Shown: positions 17,532-27,235, counted from the stretch's first letter. The stretch is 64,000 nt of DNA from Pseudoxanthomonas spadix (GCF_003703395.1 NZ_RDQN01000001.1:62001-126000); one strand, 5' to 3'. Made by a program: numbers and translations. Notes: generated by a model not told the origin, from the sequence alone.

Positions 17532-18637
17532 CGGGCCGGCTCCGCTTGCAGGCGGCTGCGTTGCCCGTCGCCGCCAGGTTCCAGTGGTGCGAAGGTGGTG
17601 GCATGGCCGTGTGCCAGCAGCGCTGCCCGGAGCTGTTCGAGCTGTTCCGGGGTGCGATGGACGATGGTGGCCTGCAGCCCGGCGGCGACACTGGAATCAA
17701 GCGATTCCAGCCGGGTCCCCGGCGTGGCGGCCAGGGCATCGAACAGTGCCTGGCGCAGGGCCGCGGCGCTGGCCGGACCCTTGCGCAAGGCCAGCTCGGC
17801 GGCCAGGCCAGCGGCCGGATCGCCGCTGGCGCCAGGGCGGAGGTGGGGGGCGGCCAGCGCTGCGGCGCGTGCCTCCAGCGACCGTGCCACCAGTCGATAG
17901 CGCGCCGCATCGACCAGCAGCAGCAGCACCGGTGAAACCAGCACCAGCCCGGCGAGCAGTGCCAGCCTGCGCCAGGAGGGGACCTGTGCACGGCCGCCGC
18001 GGCGTGGCTGGAATTGGTATTGCAGCAGGTTGATGGGTGCCTGGCCCGCGCCGGCGGCAAGGCAGCTCTCCACCTGGTCCTGGGCAATCCATTGGACCGG
18101 GCGCTCTCCAATCACCTGGCGGGCAAGGTCGGGTTCGGCGCTGAAGGCCAGCGTCTGCCCGCGTGCCAGCCAACGACCCTGATAAATGGCCAGGATCATG
18201 CCGTCAGCAGGTGCCGGCAGTGCCAGGTAATCCGGGACCACCGAGTCGACCTGCACGCCCAGGGCCTGGACCCGCTCCAGCCATTGGCGCAGGCGCGCCG
18301 GCTTAACCCAGCACAGCAGGCGCGGCTGGCCTGGTTGCAGCGGGCCGATGGCGATGTGCAGGGCATCGGCCGGTTCGGCCACGCGGTCGGCCAGGGCCAG
18401 CCTGGCCGCCGCCAGCGCCTGCGCGGCATCGCGTGTCGGCAGTTCCGTGTGCCAGGTTCCGATTTCCTCGCCCGGGACCACCAGCACCGTGCGCGGCGCC
18501 GCGCCGGCGAACCCGGCCGGCACGGGTTCGCCGACCGGCACCTCCAGCGCCTCCACGATGCGGCCCTCGCCGTCCACGGCCAGGCAGCGCACCGGATCGG
18601 CCGCATCCGGCGGCAGCAACAGCACCCGCGTGTTCAT
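17528..18637 (-). CDS. gspL: Type II secretion system protein L
   Basis: A 369-residue platform protein that recruits the GspE ATPase. The cytoplasmic actin-like domain spans about 1-225 (VLVVPGEEIGTWHTELPTRD, VVPDYLALPAPADG). The INLLQYQFQPRR motif precedes a single membrane helix at about 240-262, followed by a periplasmic domain contacting GspM. ATGA overlaps occur at both ends. Confidence 0.9.
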   Translation of the reverse strand: MNTRVLLLPPDAADPVRCLAVDGEGRIVEALEVPVGEPVPAGFAGAAPRTVLVVPGEEIGTWHTELPTRDAAQALAAARLALADRVAEPADALHIAIGPLQPGQPRLLCWVKPARLRQWLERVQALGVQVDSVVPDYLALPAPADGMILAIYQGRWLARGQTLAFSAEPDLARQVIGERPVQWIAQDQVESCLAAGAGQAPINLLQYQFQPRRGGRAQVPSWRRLALLAGLVLVSPVLLLLVDAARYRLVARSLEARAAALAAPHLRPGASGDPAAGLAAELALRKGPASAAALRQALFDALAATPGTRLESLDSSVAAGLQATIVHRTPEQLEQLRAALLAHGHATTFAPLEPGGDGQRSRLQAEPAR

Positions 18638-19632
18638 TCGTCGCGCCCCCAGCGCCTGGCGACCGTGCGCACCTGGCCGTCGTTGCCTACCTGCAGCAGT
18701 GCGCTCAACACCGCCTGCGCGTGGCCGTGCTCCACCTCGGCATGCAGGTCGAAGTAGCGGGTGCGCAGCTGGACCTGCTGCAATACCGGATTGGGCAGCG
18801 CGGCCTCGGCCAGGACCGGATGCGACCAGAATTCGGCCACGCTGTGCCAGCCGTCGGTCGGGCGCCGGGCCAGCAGGCTGGTCGCCGCCCGTAGGTCGAG
18901 CGCATTGTCGGACAGCATGGACAGGATCACCGCATCCTGCGCCTGCAGGGTGTTGACATTGACCGGGGCCAGGGCGGCCTCGGGCAGGGCGCACACATGC
19001 GGGCGCAGGCGTGCATAGGCGTCGGGGTCGTAGCCGGCGATGGCGCGCAGCTCGCTGGGTTCGGCCAGCAGGGTCGAGGCGGTACGCCGGCGCGGCGTGA
19101 CCGTGGCATAGGCCCGGTCCTCGGCACCGGCCGGGCGCTGCTGCTGGTCCGAATCGATCCAGTCCACCAGCGCATCGGCCAGGGCCGCGCCGCGCGTCGA
19201 GGTGAATCCCAGCGCGGTCAGCAGCGCTCGGTACTGGGCCAGGCCGATTTCGTTGAGCTGCCACTGCCCGACCGCGCCCTGGACCACGCTGTTGAGGTTG
19301 AAGCAGGCGGTTGCATCGGACAGGCGCGCGCGCACCATGCCGGGCCCACCACCGTCGGCATCCAGCGGGAACACCACGGTGCGTCCGTTCCAGCCACCGG
19401 CCAGGGTGGTGCGGCCATCGCCCGAGCGAGCCATGCGCTGGATGCGCGCGCGCGCCAGGGTCTCGGCGCCCAGCGCCTGCCATTGCGCCTGGCCGACCGA
19501 TTCGGCGTTGCCGACCCGGCGCAGGCCGAACCGGATCTCGTCCAGCATGGCCATCAGCAGCACGCCCATCACCGCCACCAGCAGCAGCACGGTGAGCAGC
19601 GCGGCGCCTCGCTGCGGCTTGCGCGGGTGCAT
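18634..19632 (-). CDS. gspK: Type II secretion minor pseudopilin K
   Basis: A 332-residue minor pseudopilin, the largest of the four, expected at the pseudopilus tip. The prepilin peptidase site follows HPRKPQRG; the helix AALLTVLLLVAVMGVLLMA lacks the Glu at position 5, as is usual for GspK. A large alpha-helical domain follows with NVNTLQAQDAVILSMLSD, a GspK-typical segment. It overlaps gspJ by 1 nt and gspL by 4 nt. Confidence 0.92.
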   Translation of the reverse strand: MHPRKPQRGAALLTVLLLVAVMGVLLMAMLDEIRFGLRRVGNAESVGQAQWQALGAETLARARIQRMARSGDGRTTLAGGWNGRTVVFPLDADGGGPGMVRARLSDATACFNLNSVVQGAVGQWQLNEIGLAQYRALLTALGFTSTRGAALADALVDWIDSDQQQRPAGAEDRAYATVTPRRRTASTLLAEPSELRAIAGYDPDAYARLRPHVCALPEAALAPVNVNTLQAQDAVILSMLSDNALDLRAATSLLARRPTDGWHSVAEFWSHPVLAEAALPNPVLQQVQLRTRYFDLHAEVEHGHAQAVLSALLQVGNDGQVRTVARRWGRDE

Positions 19633-20267
19633 CAGCCTCCACTCCCGGGCAAGAGAAACAGCTGCTCCAGGGCGCCGATGCGCTCCAGGTCCAGTTGCAG
19701 TGCGATCGCCTCGGGGACCGCCTCGCTGCTGCCGGACCAGCCGTCGCTCCACTGGCCGTGGTCGCGATAGCGGATGTGGGCCGCGCGCACGCCGGTCAGC
19801 AGCACCTGAGGGGTGCCGGACATGCCACCGTCCAGCACCGGGCGGGTCGAGCGCTCCAGCTGGCCATCGGCGATGCGGTATTCGACGTATTGCAGGGACG
19901 GGCGCCGTTGTTGGCCCGGATTGGCCCAGCCGCGGCGTACGAACCCGAGCAGGGCACCCGGATCGCCGTCGCGAGCCCCATGGAACACGCTGCGCGCGGG
20001 GCTGCCGTCGGCCTGGCGGATGCGCCGCGCGGCCACCTGGGCCAGGTCGGCGCGCAGCACGCCCCGCGACCGCTGCAGTTCGGCCAGCCGGTCCATGCGT
20101 TCGCCGACCGCGCCCTGGTTGTCGGTCGCGTAGGCCATCACGCCGACGCCGGCGGCCGCGAGCAGGCCGAAGATCGCCAGCGCCACCATCACCTCCAGCA
20201 GGGTGAAGCCGCCGGATCGTGCCGTGCGCGGCGCAGGGCTGGCGCTGGCCGCTGCCGTGGTGCTCAT
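19632..20267 (-). CDS. gspJ: Type II secretion minor pseudopilin J
   Basis: A 211-residue minor pseudopilin. A longish leader (MSTTAAASASPAPRTARSGG) ends in the cleavage site G/FTLLEVMVALAIFGLLA, with the conserved Glu5. The globular part has RGVLRADLAQVAARRIRQAD, typical of GspJ. The ATG at 20267 overlaps the gspI stop by 4 nt. Confidence 0.92.
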   Translation of the reverse strand: MSTTAAASASPAPRTARSGGFTLLEVMVALAIFGLLAAAGVGVMAYATDNQGAVGERMDRLAELQRSRGVLRADLAQVAARRIRQADGSPARSVFHGARDGDPGALLGFVRRGWANPGQQRRPSLQYVEYRIADGQLERSTRPVLDGGMSGTPQVLLTGVRAAHIRYRDHGQWSDGWSGSSEAVPEAIALQLDLERIGALEQLFLLPGSGG

Positions 20268-20620
20268 CGGCCGGTCTCGCGCAACACCGACAACACCGCC
20301 AACGCCTGATCGCGGCCCTGCGCCTGCACCCGGATGTCGATGCGCACGATGCCCGGCTCTTCGGTTGCCTGCACGGTGCGGCTCCACTGCCATTGCAGGT
20401 CGCCAGCGCTTTCGGTGCCGGCGGGCTCGGCGGCAATGCGTTCCAGGGGTTCGATCATCGACTCCACCGCGCGGTTCTCGGCGACCACGCCGGCCAGCAC
20501 CCGTTCTTCCAGCAGCACCGCGGTGCGGGTGCTTTCGCCGGCCAGGTTGAGCAGGGCCAGCACCGCCAGCGCGAACACCGCCAGCGCCACCAGCAACTCG
20601 ATCAGGGAGAAGCCGCGCAT
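20264..20620 (-). CDS. gspI: Type II secretion minor pseudopilin I
   Basis: A 118-residue minor pseudopilin. The very short leader MRG precedes FSLIELLVALAVFALAVLAL with Glu5, then AGESTRTAVLLEERVLAGVV and AENRAV, the GspI signature. The ATG at 20620 has AGG about 9 nt upstream; in-frame upstream ATGs lie in the gspH end. It starts 22 bp after gspH. Confidence 0.9.
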   Translation of the reverse strand: MRGFSLIELLVALAVFALAVLALLNLAGESTRTAVLLEERVLAGVVAENRAVESMIEPLERIAAEPAGTESAGDLQWQWSRTVQATEEPGIVRIDIRVQAQGRDQALAVLSVLRETGR

Positions 20621-20642
20621 GGCGAACCTGGCATGGTGGGGT

Positions 20643-21107
20643 TCAGTCGCGCAGCGCATCGAGGCGTACCTGTCCGGCAGCATCCACCGCAACGCGCACG
20701 CTGGCGTCGCCGCGCTGCAGGACCAGCTCGGCCGGCTCGGCGATGCCGGTGGGGTCGAAGTCGAAGCGCACCTGCGGCAGCTCGCGCGACAGGCGCGGCG
20801 TGGTGCCTTGCTCCCAGGCGATGTCGCCGAATGGCCGTTCGCGCAGCGGTTCCCAGTCGGCAAAGTGCTGGCGGTTGAAGCGGTAGCCCTCCGCTGCGGC
20901 GACCACTTCGATCGCCCGCGTGCCCAGGATCGCTTCCTCCTGCGCGTGCTGCAGCCGCGCGGCGAAGCGCTCGCCCTCGCGCACCAGTTGCTGTCCATCG
21001 CCAGGCTGGGTCAGCAGCACGGCGCTGCCGGCAAGCGCGACCACGGCGAGCACGGCCAGCAGCTCGACCAGGGTGAAGCCCTGCGCGCCGGTGCGGCGGC
21101 CGTGCAT
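20643..21107 (-). CDS. gspH: Type II secretion minor pseudopilin H
   Basis: A 154-residue minor pseudopilin. Leader MHGRRTGAQG precedes FTLVELLAVLAVVALAGSAV with Glu5. The body shows the GspH pattern with FAARLQHAQEEAILGTRAIE and EGYRFNRQHFADWEPL. The ATG at 21107 lies 7 bp after the gspG stop. Confidence 0.9.
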   Translation of the reverse strand: MHGRRTGAQGFTLVELLAVLAVVALAGSAVLLTQPGDGQQLVREGERFAARLQHAQEEAILGTRAIEVVAAAEGYRFNRQHFADWEPLRERPFGDIAWEQGTTPRLSRELPQVRFDFDPTGIAEPAELVLQRGDASVRVAVDAAGQVRLDALRD

Positions 21108-21114
21108 GGTCGGC

Positions 21115-21603
21115 TCAGCTCCAATTGCCGATGTCGGCGCCGTCACCTTCGCCACCTTCCACGCCGTCGGCGCCGAACGAGTACACATCGAAGGCACCAT
21201 GACTGCCGGGGTAGCGGTACTGGTAGGCATTGCCCCACGGGTCGGTGGGCAGGCGGCGGATGTAGCCGCCCTGGCGGTAGCGTTCCGGCCGCGGCAGGCC
21301 GCGTGGCGCGACCATGAGCGCGTTCAGCCCGTCCTCGGTGCGCGGATAGGTCATGTTCTCCAGGCGGTAGGTCTCGATGGCCTGTTCGAGCACGGCGACA
21401 TCGGCACGGGCCTTTTCCACCATGGCGCGGTCCTGGCTGGGCAGCACGTTGATCGCCACCACCGTGGCCAGCAGGCCGATGATCACGATCACCACCATCA
21501 GTTCGACCAAGGTGAAGCCGCGCTGGGGGTGCATCCCGGACGCGGGCGCGACCCGGGGCAGGTGCAGGGGGCTGGGGGCAAGGGCGCGGGATCGCAGGCG
21601 CAT
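21115..21603 (-). CDS. gspG: Type II secretion major pseudopilin G
   Basis: The main subunit of the pseudopilus piston. The mature part starts FTLVELMVVIVIIGLLATVV with Glu5, then ENMTYPRTEDGLNALMV and the calcium-site region LPTDPWGNAYQYRYPG. The start is uncertain. ATG 21603 (MRLRSRAL) has GGAG upstream and gives an unusual 29-residue leader; ATG 21534 (MHPQRG) gives a standard 6-residue leader but no clear ribosome-binding site; ATG 21633 would overlap gspF by 4 nt. Confidence 0.92.
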   Translation of the reverse strand: MRLRSRALAPSPLHLPRVAPASGMHPQRGFTLVELMVVIVIIGLLATVVAINVLPSQDRAMVEKARADVAVLEQAIETYRLENMTYPRTEDGLNALMVAPRGLPRPERYRQGGYIRRLPTDPWGNAYQYRYPGSHGAFDVYSFGADGVEGGEGDGADIGNWS

Positions 21604-21629
21604 GGGGGTTTCTCCGTGGACGGTGGCAG

Positions 21630-22850
21630 TCACGCCATCGCCAGCGTGTTGAACTGCAGGATGGGCAGCAGGATGGCCAGCACGATTACCGCCACCACCC
21701 CGCCCAGCAGGACGATGATGACCGGCTCCAGCAGGCTCATGACCACATTGGTGAACGTGTTAAACTCGCGTTCCAGGTAGTCCGCCGCGCGGTCCAGCAT
21801 CGGCGCCAGGCGCCCGCTGTTCTCGCCGCTGGAGGTCATGTACAGCAGGGTGGGCGGGAACACGGCCGCGCGCCGCATTGCGTTGGACAGGCTGCCGCCT
21901 TCGCGGATCACCGCCACCATGCGCTCGGTGGCCGCGCGCAGGACCCGGTTGTGCACGGTGCGCGCGGTTATCGACAGGCCTTCCATCAACGGTAGGCCAT
22001 TGGTGAGCATGATCGCCAGGGTGCGGGCCAGGCGCGCGGCATGGACATCACGCAGGATGCGGCCAAGCACGGGCAGGGCGAGGATGCGGGCATCGACGGC
22101 CAGACGGACCCTGTCGCGGCGCAGCAGCCGGGCAAAGACCACGGCCGCCACTGCCATGACCAGCAGAGCCGGCAGACCCCAGGCTGCCATGCCATCGGAG
22201 ACGCCGATCACCGCCCGGGTCAGCAGCGGCAGTTCCCGGCCCATCGACTCGAACTGCTCGACCACCCGCGGCACCACAAAGGCCATCAGCGCGATCACCA
22301 CCAGCACCGCGGTCAGCGACAGCGCGGCCGGATAGGCCAACGCGGCCAGCAGCTTGCCACGTACCTGCTGTTCGCGCTCCAGCAGGTCGGCCAGGCGCTC
22401 GAGGATCTGCGGCAGGGCGCCAGACCCTTCACCGGCGGCCACCATGGCCCGGTACAGCGCCGGGAAGCGATTGCCCTGCCGGGTCATCGCATCGGACAGG
22501 CGGAAGCCCTCCAGCACCAGTGCGTGGGTGGCCATCACCACTTCGCGGGTCGGCCTGTGCTCGGACTGCGAGCCGATCGTGCGCAGCGCCTCTTCCAGTG
22601 GCACTGCCACGATCAGGGTCGCCAGCTGGCGGGTGAACAGGGTCAGCGCCTTGGTGCTGAAGCGGCCGCGTCCGGGACGGGTGTTGCCGCTGGCCTCACC
22701 GGCGCCGGTGCCGGCGACCGGCTGAAGGCGCACCGGCACCAGCCGGCGCTGCTCCAGCTGCCGCCGCGCGTCGCGCGCGCTGGGCGCGTCGAGCACGCCA
22801 CTGCTGACGCGCCCGTCCAGGTCCAGGGCGGCGTAGTCAAACGTCGGCAT
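21630..22850 (-). CDS. gspF: Type II secretion inner-membrane platform protein F
   Basis: A 406-residue polytopic protein at the centre of the platform, contacting GspE and GspL. It starts MPTFDYAALDLDGRVSSGVL, as in GspF generally. Two repeated GspF domains each carry a helical bundle: FTRQLATLIVAVPLEEALRT and then ARLARTLAIMLTNGLPLMEG. Three membrane helices sit near residues 170-192, 220-242 and 370-398. It overlaps gspE by 14 nt. Confidence 0.94.
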   Translation of the reverse strand: MPTFDYAALDLDGRVSSGVLDAPSARDARRQLEQRRLVPVRLQPVAGTGAGEASGNTRPGRGRFSTKALTLFTRQLATLIVAVPLEEALRTIGSQSEHRPTREVVMATHALVLEGFRLSDAMTRQGNRFPALYRAMVAAGEGSGALPQILERLADLLEREQQVRGKLLAALAYPAALSLTAVLVVIALMAFVVPRVVEQFESMGRELPLLTRAVIGVSDGMAAWGLPALLVMAVAAVVFARLLRRDRVRLAVDARILALPVLGRILRDVHAARLARTLAIMLTNGLPLMEGLSITARTVHNRVLRAATERMVAVIREGGSLSNAMRRAAVFPPTLLYMTSSGENSGRLAPMLDRAADYLEREFNTFTNVVMSLLEPVIIVLLGGVVAVIVLAILLPILQFNTLAMA

Positions 22851-24336
22851 CGGCGTGCAGCTCCTGCCGGGTGACGCGCAGGGCCTCCTCCAGCGTGGTC
22901 AAGCCCTGGGCGACGCAGCTGCGCGCGGCATCGGCCAGCCGGGGTCCGCCGGCGAACGCGGCCGCGGCGATGGCGTCCTCGTCGGCATTGGCGCCCACAA
23001 GCCGTCGGATCTGGTCATCGACGGTGATCGCTTCGTAGATGCCGACCCGTCCTGCATAGCCGGTGTGGTTGCAGCGGGGGCAGCCGACCGCTTCGTACAT
23101 GATTCCGGCGAAGTCCTCGCCCAGCAGCCGCAGCGATGCCGGATCGGACGCACGCTCGCGCCGGCAGTGCACGCACAGCCGCCGCACCAGGCGTTGGGCC
23201 AGGATCAGGCGCACGGTGGACGCCAGCAGGAAAGGTTCGACCCCCATGTCGCGCAGGCGGGTGATGGCACCGGCGGCGTCGTTGGTATGCACGGTGGACA
23301 GCACCAGGTGGCCGGTGAGCGCGGCCTGCACCGCGATCTGCGCGGTCTCCGGGTCACGCACTTCGCCCACCATGACCACGTCCGGGTCCTGGCGCAGGAT
23401 TGCCCGCAGCCCGGTGGCGAATCCCATGCCGACCTTGGTATTGACCTGGGTCTGGCCCACGCCATCCATCGCGTATTCGACCGGATCCTCCACGGTGAGG
23501 ATGTTGCGCAGCCCGTCGTTGAGCGTGGCCAGGCCCGCGTACAGCGTGGTGGTCTTGCCCGAGCCCGTCGGGCCGGTGACCAGGATGATGCCATTGGGCT
23601 GGCACAACGCGGCGCGCAACGCGCGCAGCACGGTCGGCTGCATGCCCAGGTCCTCGAGCGAAAGGGTGCCCTGGTCCTTGTCCAGGATGCGCAGCACCAC
23701 GCGCTCGCCGCCACGCGCGGGCAGGGTGGACACGCGCACGTCCAGCGCCTTGACGCCCATCGACAGCGAGATGCGGCCATCCTGCGGGATGCGCTTCTCG
23801 GCGATGTCCAGCCGCGCCATCACCTTGATCCGCGAGACCAGCAGCGGCGCCACGCGGGCAGGCAGGCGCAGCGCCTCGCGCATCACCCCGTCCACCCTGA
23901 AGCGCACCACCAGGGCGGCCTCGAACGGCTCGATGTGCACGTCCGAGGCGCCGATGCGCGCGGCTTCGGCGATCAGCCCGTTGATCAGGCGGATGATCGG
24001 CGCATCGTCCTGGCTCTCCAGCAGATCGGCGGTGGCCGGGATGTCCTCGACCAGCAGGTCGAGGTTTGCGTGCAGGTCCAGCGATTCGACCGAAGCGCCG
24101 TGGCCGGCGTCGGCATAGGTCTCGGCAAGTTGCCGATCAAAGGCGACCCGTTGCAGCACTTCCACCTGCAGCGGTGCACCCAGGCAGCGGCGCGCCTCCA
24201 GCAGGCCGCGCGGATCGGCGCCCTCGCGCAGGCCGACGCGAACGTGCTGGCCGAGCGTGTCATCGCTTGCCGCGGCCATCGGCACGACGCCGTGCTCGCG
24301 CGCAAAGCCATAGTCGAAGGCCGGGCGTGCGCTCAT
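22837..24336 (-). CDS. gspE: Type II secretion ATPase E
   Basis: A 499-residue secretion ATPase powering the pseudopilus. Walker A is VTGPTGSGKTTTLYAGL, the Asp box ILTVEDPVEYAMDGVGQ, Walker B DPDVVMVGEVRDPETAQIA, and the His box HLVLSTVHTNDAAGAITRL. A tetracysteine zinc motif (CVHC..CPRC, with about 29 residues between) marks it as GspE rather than PilB. The N-terminal domain is short. It overlaps gspD by 4 nt and gspF by 14 nt. Confidence 0.95.
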   Translation of the reverse strand: MSARPAFDYGFAREHGVVPMAAASDDTLGQHVRVGLREGADPRGLLEARRCLGAPLQVEVLQRVAFDRQLAETYADAGHGASVESLDLHANLDLLVEDIPATADLLESQDDAPIIRLINGLIAEAARIGASDVHIEPFEAALVVRFRVDGVMREALRLPARVAPLLVSRIKVMARLDIAEKRIPQDGRISLSMGVKALDVRVSTLPARGGERVVLRILDKDQGTLSLEDLGMQPTVLRALRAALCQPNGIILVTGPTGSGKTTTLYAGLATLNDGLRNILTVEDPVEYAMDGVGQTQVNTKVGMGFATGLRAILRQDPDVVMVGEVRDPETAQIAVQAALTGHLVLSTVHTNDAAGAITRLRDMGVEPFLLASTVRLILAQRLVRRLCVHCRRERASDPASLRLLGEDFAGIMYEAVGCPRCNHTGYAGRVGIYEAITVDDQIRRLVGANADEDAIAAAAFAGGPRLADAARSCVAQGLTTLEEALRVTRQELHADADV

Positions 24337-26444
24337 CGGACCGGCTTCGGCGCGCGGGCAGGCTCGGCTGCGGGCGTGGCGGGCGATGTCGCGGCGGGGG
24401 GCGTTGCCGGCGCGGTCGGCCCGGGCACGGTCGTCCCCGGTGGCGGCGCCACCGGCGGCACCGTGCGCAGGTAGTCGCGCACCAGTGCATCGAGCATGGC
24501 CTGCTCGCCCGGATCGCGCACCTGGCTGTCACGCATGTAGTCATAGCGCGGCCCGGCGATGCGCTGGGCATCCTGCGTGCCGCGCACGATCGTGGGCCGG
24601 ATGAACACCATCAGGTTGGTCTTGGCGCGTGCGCGCGCGGTGTTGCGGAACAGTCCACCGACCACCGGGATATCGCCCAGCAGCGGAATCTTGTCGACGG
24701 TCTGGCGGTCGTTCTGGTCCAGCAATCCGCCCAGCGCCACGATCGCGCCATCGTCCACCAGGACCTTGGTCTCCAGCTCGCGCTTGTTGAGGATCAGGTC
24801 GGAAGATCCGGTGGTCACCGGCCCGGCGATCGAGGAGACTTCCTGGCGCAGGAACAGGGTAATGCCGCCACCGGTGTTGATCTGCGGCTTGACCTCCAGC
24901 TGGATGCCAACGTCCTGGCGCGCGGTGGTACGGAACGGGTTGGTATTGGCGTCGCCGAGCACCTCGCCGGTGGTGATTGGCACCTCCTGGCCGACCAGGA
25001 TCCGCGCCTCCTCGTTGTCCAGGGTCATGATCGAGGGCGTGGACAGCAGGTTGGAGCTGGTATCGCTCTTGACCGCGTTGATGATCAACCCGAACAGGGC
25101 ATCGCCGCGGCTGCCGCCGAAGCCGGCCAGGCCGCCATTGAGGCCGAGCAGCGACTGCAATGCGGTGCGACCGGCCAGGTCCAGCGCGTCATTGTCCGCA
25201 TCGCTGCTGCCGCGCCCGCGCTGGGCGGCGATGACGCCGGCCGCCAGCGGCAGGATGCCCGGGCTCGCGCTCGGATACTGGGTGGCCATGAACGGCACGT
25301 CGCTGCCTTCGCGGCCTGCGATCAGCAACTGCACCCCCAGTTCGCGCGCCGCATCGTCGGAGATCTCCACCACGATCGCCTCGACCAGGACCTGCTCGCG
25401 GCGCGTGTCCAACCGGGTGATCACGTCGGTGAGCAGGCGCTGGGTTTCCGGGTCGGCATTGATGATCAACGCGTTGGCGCCCGGGTAGCGCGCGATCACC
25501 GGGCGCTTGCCGCCGGGCGGGCCGATCACCTGGGTGTCCTTGCTGGCCGGGCTGGCGGATGCGGCTGCTTGCGATGCATCGCCGTTGGCCGCGCCCGGCG
25601 CCTGTCCGATCAGTTCCTGCAGCACCGGCAGCAGCTGCTCGGCGTTGGCATGCTGCAGCTTGACCACGCGCACGTCGCCGCTGCGCTCGGCCCGTCGGTC
25701 CAGCTCCAGCACGGTCTGGACCACGCGTTGCACCAGGGTGGGGTCACCGCGCACGACCACCGAGTTGCTGCTCTCCACCGGCAGCACCGACAGCACCGCG
25801 CTGGCGGTGTCCGCCCCGCGGGCGCCGAACAGGCTGTTGATGGTGGTCGCCATCTCCCGTGCCGAACTGTTGCGCAGGGTCACCGTGTCGATGCTGGCCC
25901 GGTCCTGGTCGATCTGCGCCACCAGTCCGCGCAGGCGCCGCAGGTTGTCGGCGTAGTCGGCCACCAGCACGCTGTTGCCCTGGGGCGTGGCCAGGACCAC
26001 GCCGCCGCGGCCCACCAGCGGGCGCAGGGTTTCGGCGGCGATGCGCGCATCGATGCGGCGCAGGGCGAACACCTCGGTGGCAAAACCCGTGGCCGAGCCG
26101 CCATAGGTGCCCGGTTGCTGGGCGGCAGTATCGTCTGGCACCACCCGGTAGGCACCGGCGCCGGTGGGCACGGCCACCAGGCCGTTGGCGCGCAACACCG
26201 CCAGCAGCACGCCCAGCATCTCCGATTCGGACATGGCCCGATCGCGTGACACGGTCACGGTGCCCTGCACGCGTGGGTCGACGATGAAGGTGGTGCCGGT
26301 GGCGCGCGAGACGTCCTGGATGAAGGCGCGCAGGTCGGCTTCCTGTAGGTTCAGGCCCTGCGCTTCCTGGGCCGGCGCGGGCTTTCCGGGCATGACCAGC
26401 AGCACTGCGGCCAGCGTCAGCATGGACAACTTGTGGACCCTCAT
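24333..26444 (-). CDS. gspD: Type II secretion outer-membrane secretin D
   Basis: A 703-residue secretin forming the outer-membrane gate. A signal peptide covers about 1-25, then N0 (LNLQEADLRAFIQDVSRATG), N1-N3 repeats with a Ser/Ala-rich loop in N3, and the secretin domain with VPITTGEV and the family signature near LLGDIPVVGGLFRN. A Pro/Ala/Thr-rich tail of about 40 residues follows, replacing or extending the S-domain. ATGA overlap with gspC. No separate pilotin gene is seen nearby. Confidence 0.95.
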   Translation of the reverse strand: MRVHKLSMLTLAAVLLVMPGKPAPAQEAQGLNLQEADLRAFIQDVSRATGTTFIVDPRVQGTVTVSRDRAMSESEMLGVLLAVLRANGLVAVPTGAGAYRVVPDDTAAQQPGTYGGSATGFATEVFALRRIDARIAAETLRPLVGRGGVVLATPQGNSVLVADYADNLRRLRGLVAQIDQDRASIDTVTLRNSSAREMATTINSLFGARGADTASAVLSVLPVESSNSVVVRGDPTLVQRVVQTVLELDRRAERSGDVRVVKLQHANAEQLLPVLQELIGQAPGAANGDASQAAASASPASKDTQVIGPPGGKRPVIARYPGANALIINADPETQRLLTDVITRLDTRREQVLVEAIVVEISDDAARELGVQLLIAGREGSDVPFMATQYPSASPGILPLAAGVIAAQRGRGSSDADNDALDLAGRTALQSLLGLNGGLAGFGGSRGDALFGLIINAVKSDTSSNLLSTPSIMTLDNEEARILVGQEVPITTGEVLGDANTNPFRTTARQDVGIQLEVKPQINTGGGITLFLRQEVSSIAGPVTTGSSDLILNKRELETKVLVDDGAIVALGGLLDQNDRQTVDKIPLLGDIPVVGGLFRNTARARAKTNLMVFIRPTIVRGTQDAQRIAGPRYDYMRDSQVRDPGEQAMLDALVRDYLRTVPPVAPPPGTTVPGPTAPATPPAATSPATPAAEPARAPKPVR

Positions 26445-27235
26445 TGCAGCGGCACCGTCACCGAGCGGGTGGCGCCGTCGCGCTGGACGGTCAGTTCCAC
26501 GCTGTCCCGTCCGGCCAGCTCCGCGGCCAGTTCGTGGTAACGCTCGGGGGTCAGTGCCTGGCCGTTGACCGACAGCAGCACATCGCCTGCCTGCAGGCCG
26601 GCCTTGCGCAACGCCGCGCCGTCGCCGCGCGGTATCAGGGTGTAACTGGACACCTGGCCGTTGACCTCGCGCGGGACCAGGCCGGCCTGCTCCAGCAGGC
26701 GCGCCGGGTCCACGGGCGCCGACGCGGCGCCCGTGACGGGCGCAACCGGGGCTGCCGAGGGCAGGGTTCCCGCTGCCGAGCGGGACACCGGCGCGGCGGC
26801 GAAGTCGAGCCGCTGGCGGCCCTGGCTTGATTCGATCCACACATGGTCCGGGCCGATGCCGGCCAGACGAACGCCGGATGGCATCGATTCGCCCACCCGC
26901 AGGGATCGCTGCGGACCCTGTGAATCGCCCAGGATCGCCGAGGCGCCCCCTGGCCCGGTGCTGATACCGTGCAGGGTCACGCCGCTGGCGGTGGCCTGGC
27001 TGGCGGCCGAGTCGGGCGGGAAGAACGGGTCGAGCGTGGGTCCGGTCGGTGTGACCGGGGCCTGCGGCACCGCATCGGGCCGAAAGGCGCCGACCGGAGC
27101 GGGCGGAACCGCGACCAGCCAGGCCAGGCGGACCGCCTGCAGCGCCAACAGGCCAAGCAACAGCCATTGCAGCGCACGCCTGATGGCCGAACCAGACGGC
27201 CGGAGCCAGGCCTGGCGATGAGCAGCGAGTTGCAC
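26441..27235 (-). CDS. gspC: Type II secretion protein C with PDZ domain
   Basis: A 264-residue inner-membrane protein linking the platform to the secretin. One helix spans about 22-44 (ALQWLLLGLLALQAVRLAWL). The HR domain lies at about 75-135 (ASGVTLHGISTGPGGASAIL). After a Pro/Ala linker, a PDZ domain (LVPREVNGQVSSYTLIPRGD, AGLQAGDVLLSVNGQAL) ends the protein. It is the first gene of gspC-D-E-F-G-H-I-J-K-L-M-N. The order beginning with C and D is that of the Xcs rather than the Xps system of Xanthomonas. A Pho-box-like site is 48 bp upstream. Confidence 0.9.
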   Translation of the reverse strand: MQLAAHRQAWLRPSGSAIRRALQWLLLGLLALQAVRLAWLVAVPPAPVGAFRPDAVPQAPVTPTGPTLDPFFPPDSAASQATASGVTLHGISTGPGGASAILGDSQGPQRSLRVGESMPSGVRLAGIGPDHVWIESSQGRQRLDFAAAPVSRSAAGTLPSAAPVAPVTGAASAPVDPARLLEQAGLVPREVNGQVSSYTLIPRGDGAALRKAGLQAGDVLLSVNGQALTPERYHELAAELAGRDSVELTVQRDGATRSVTVPLQ

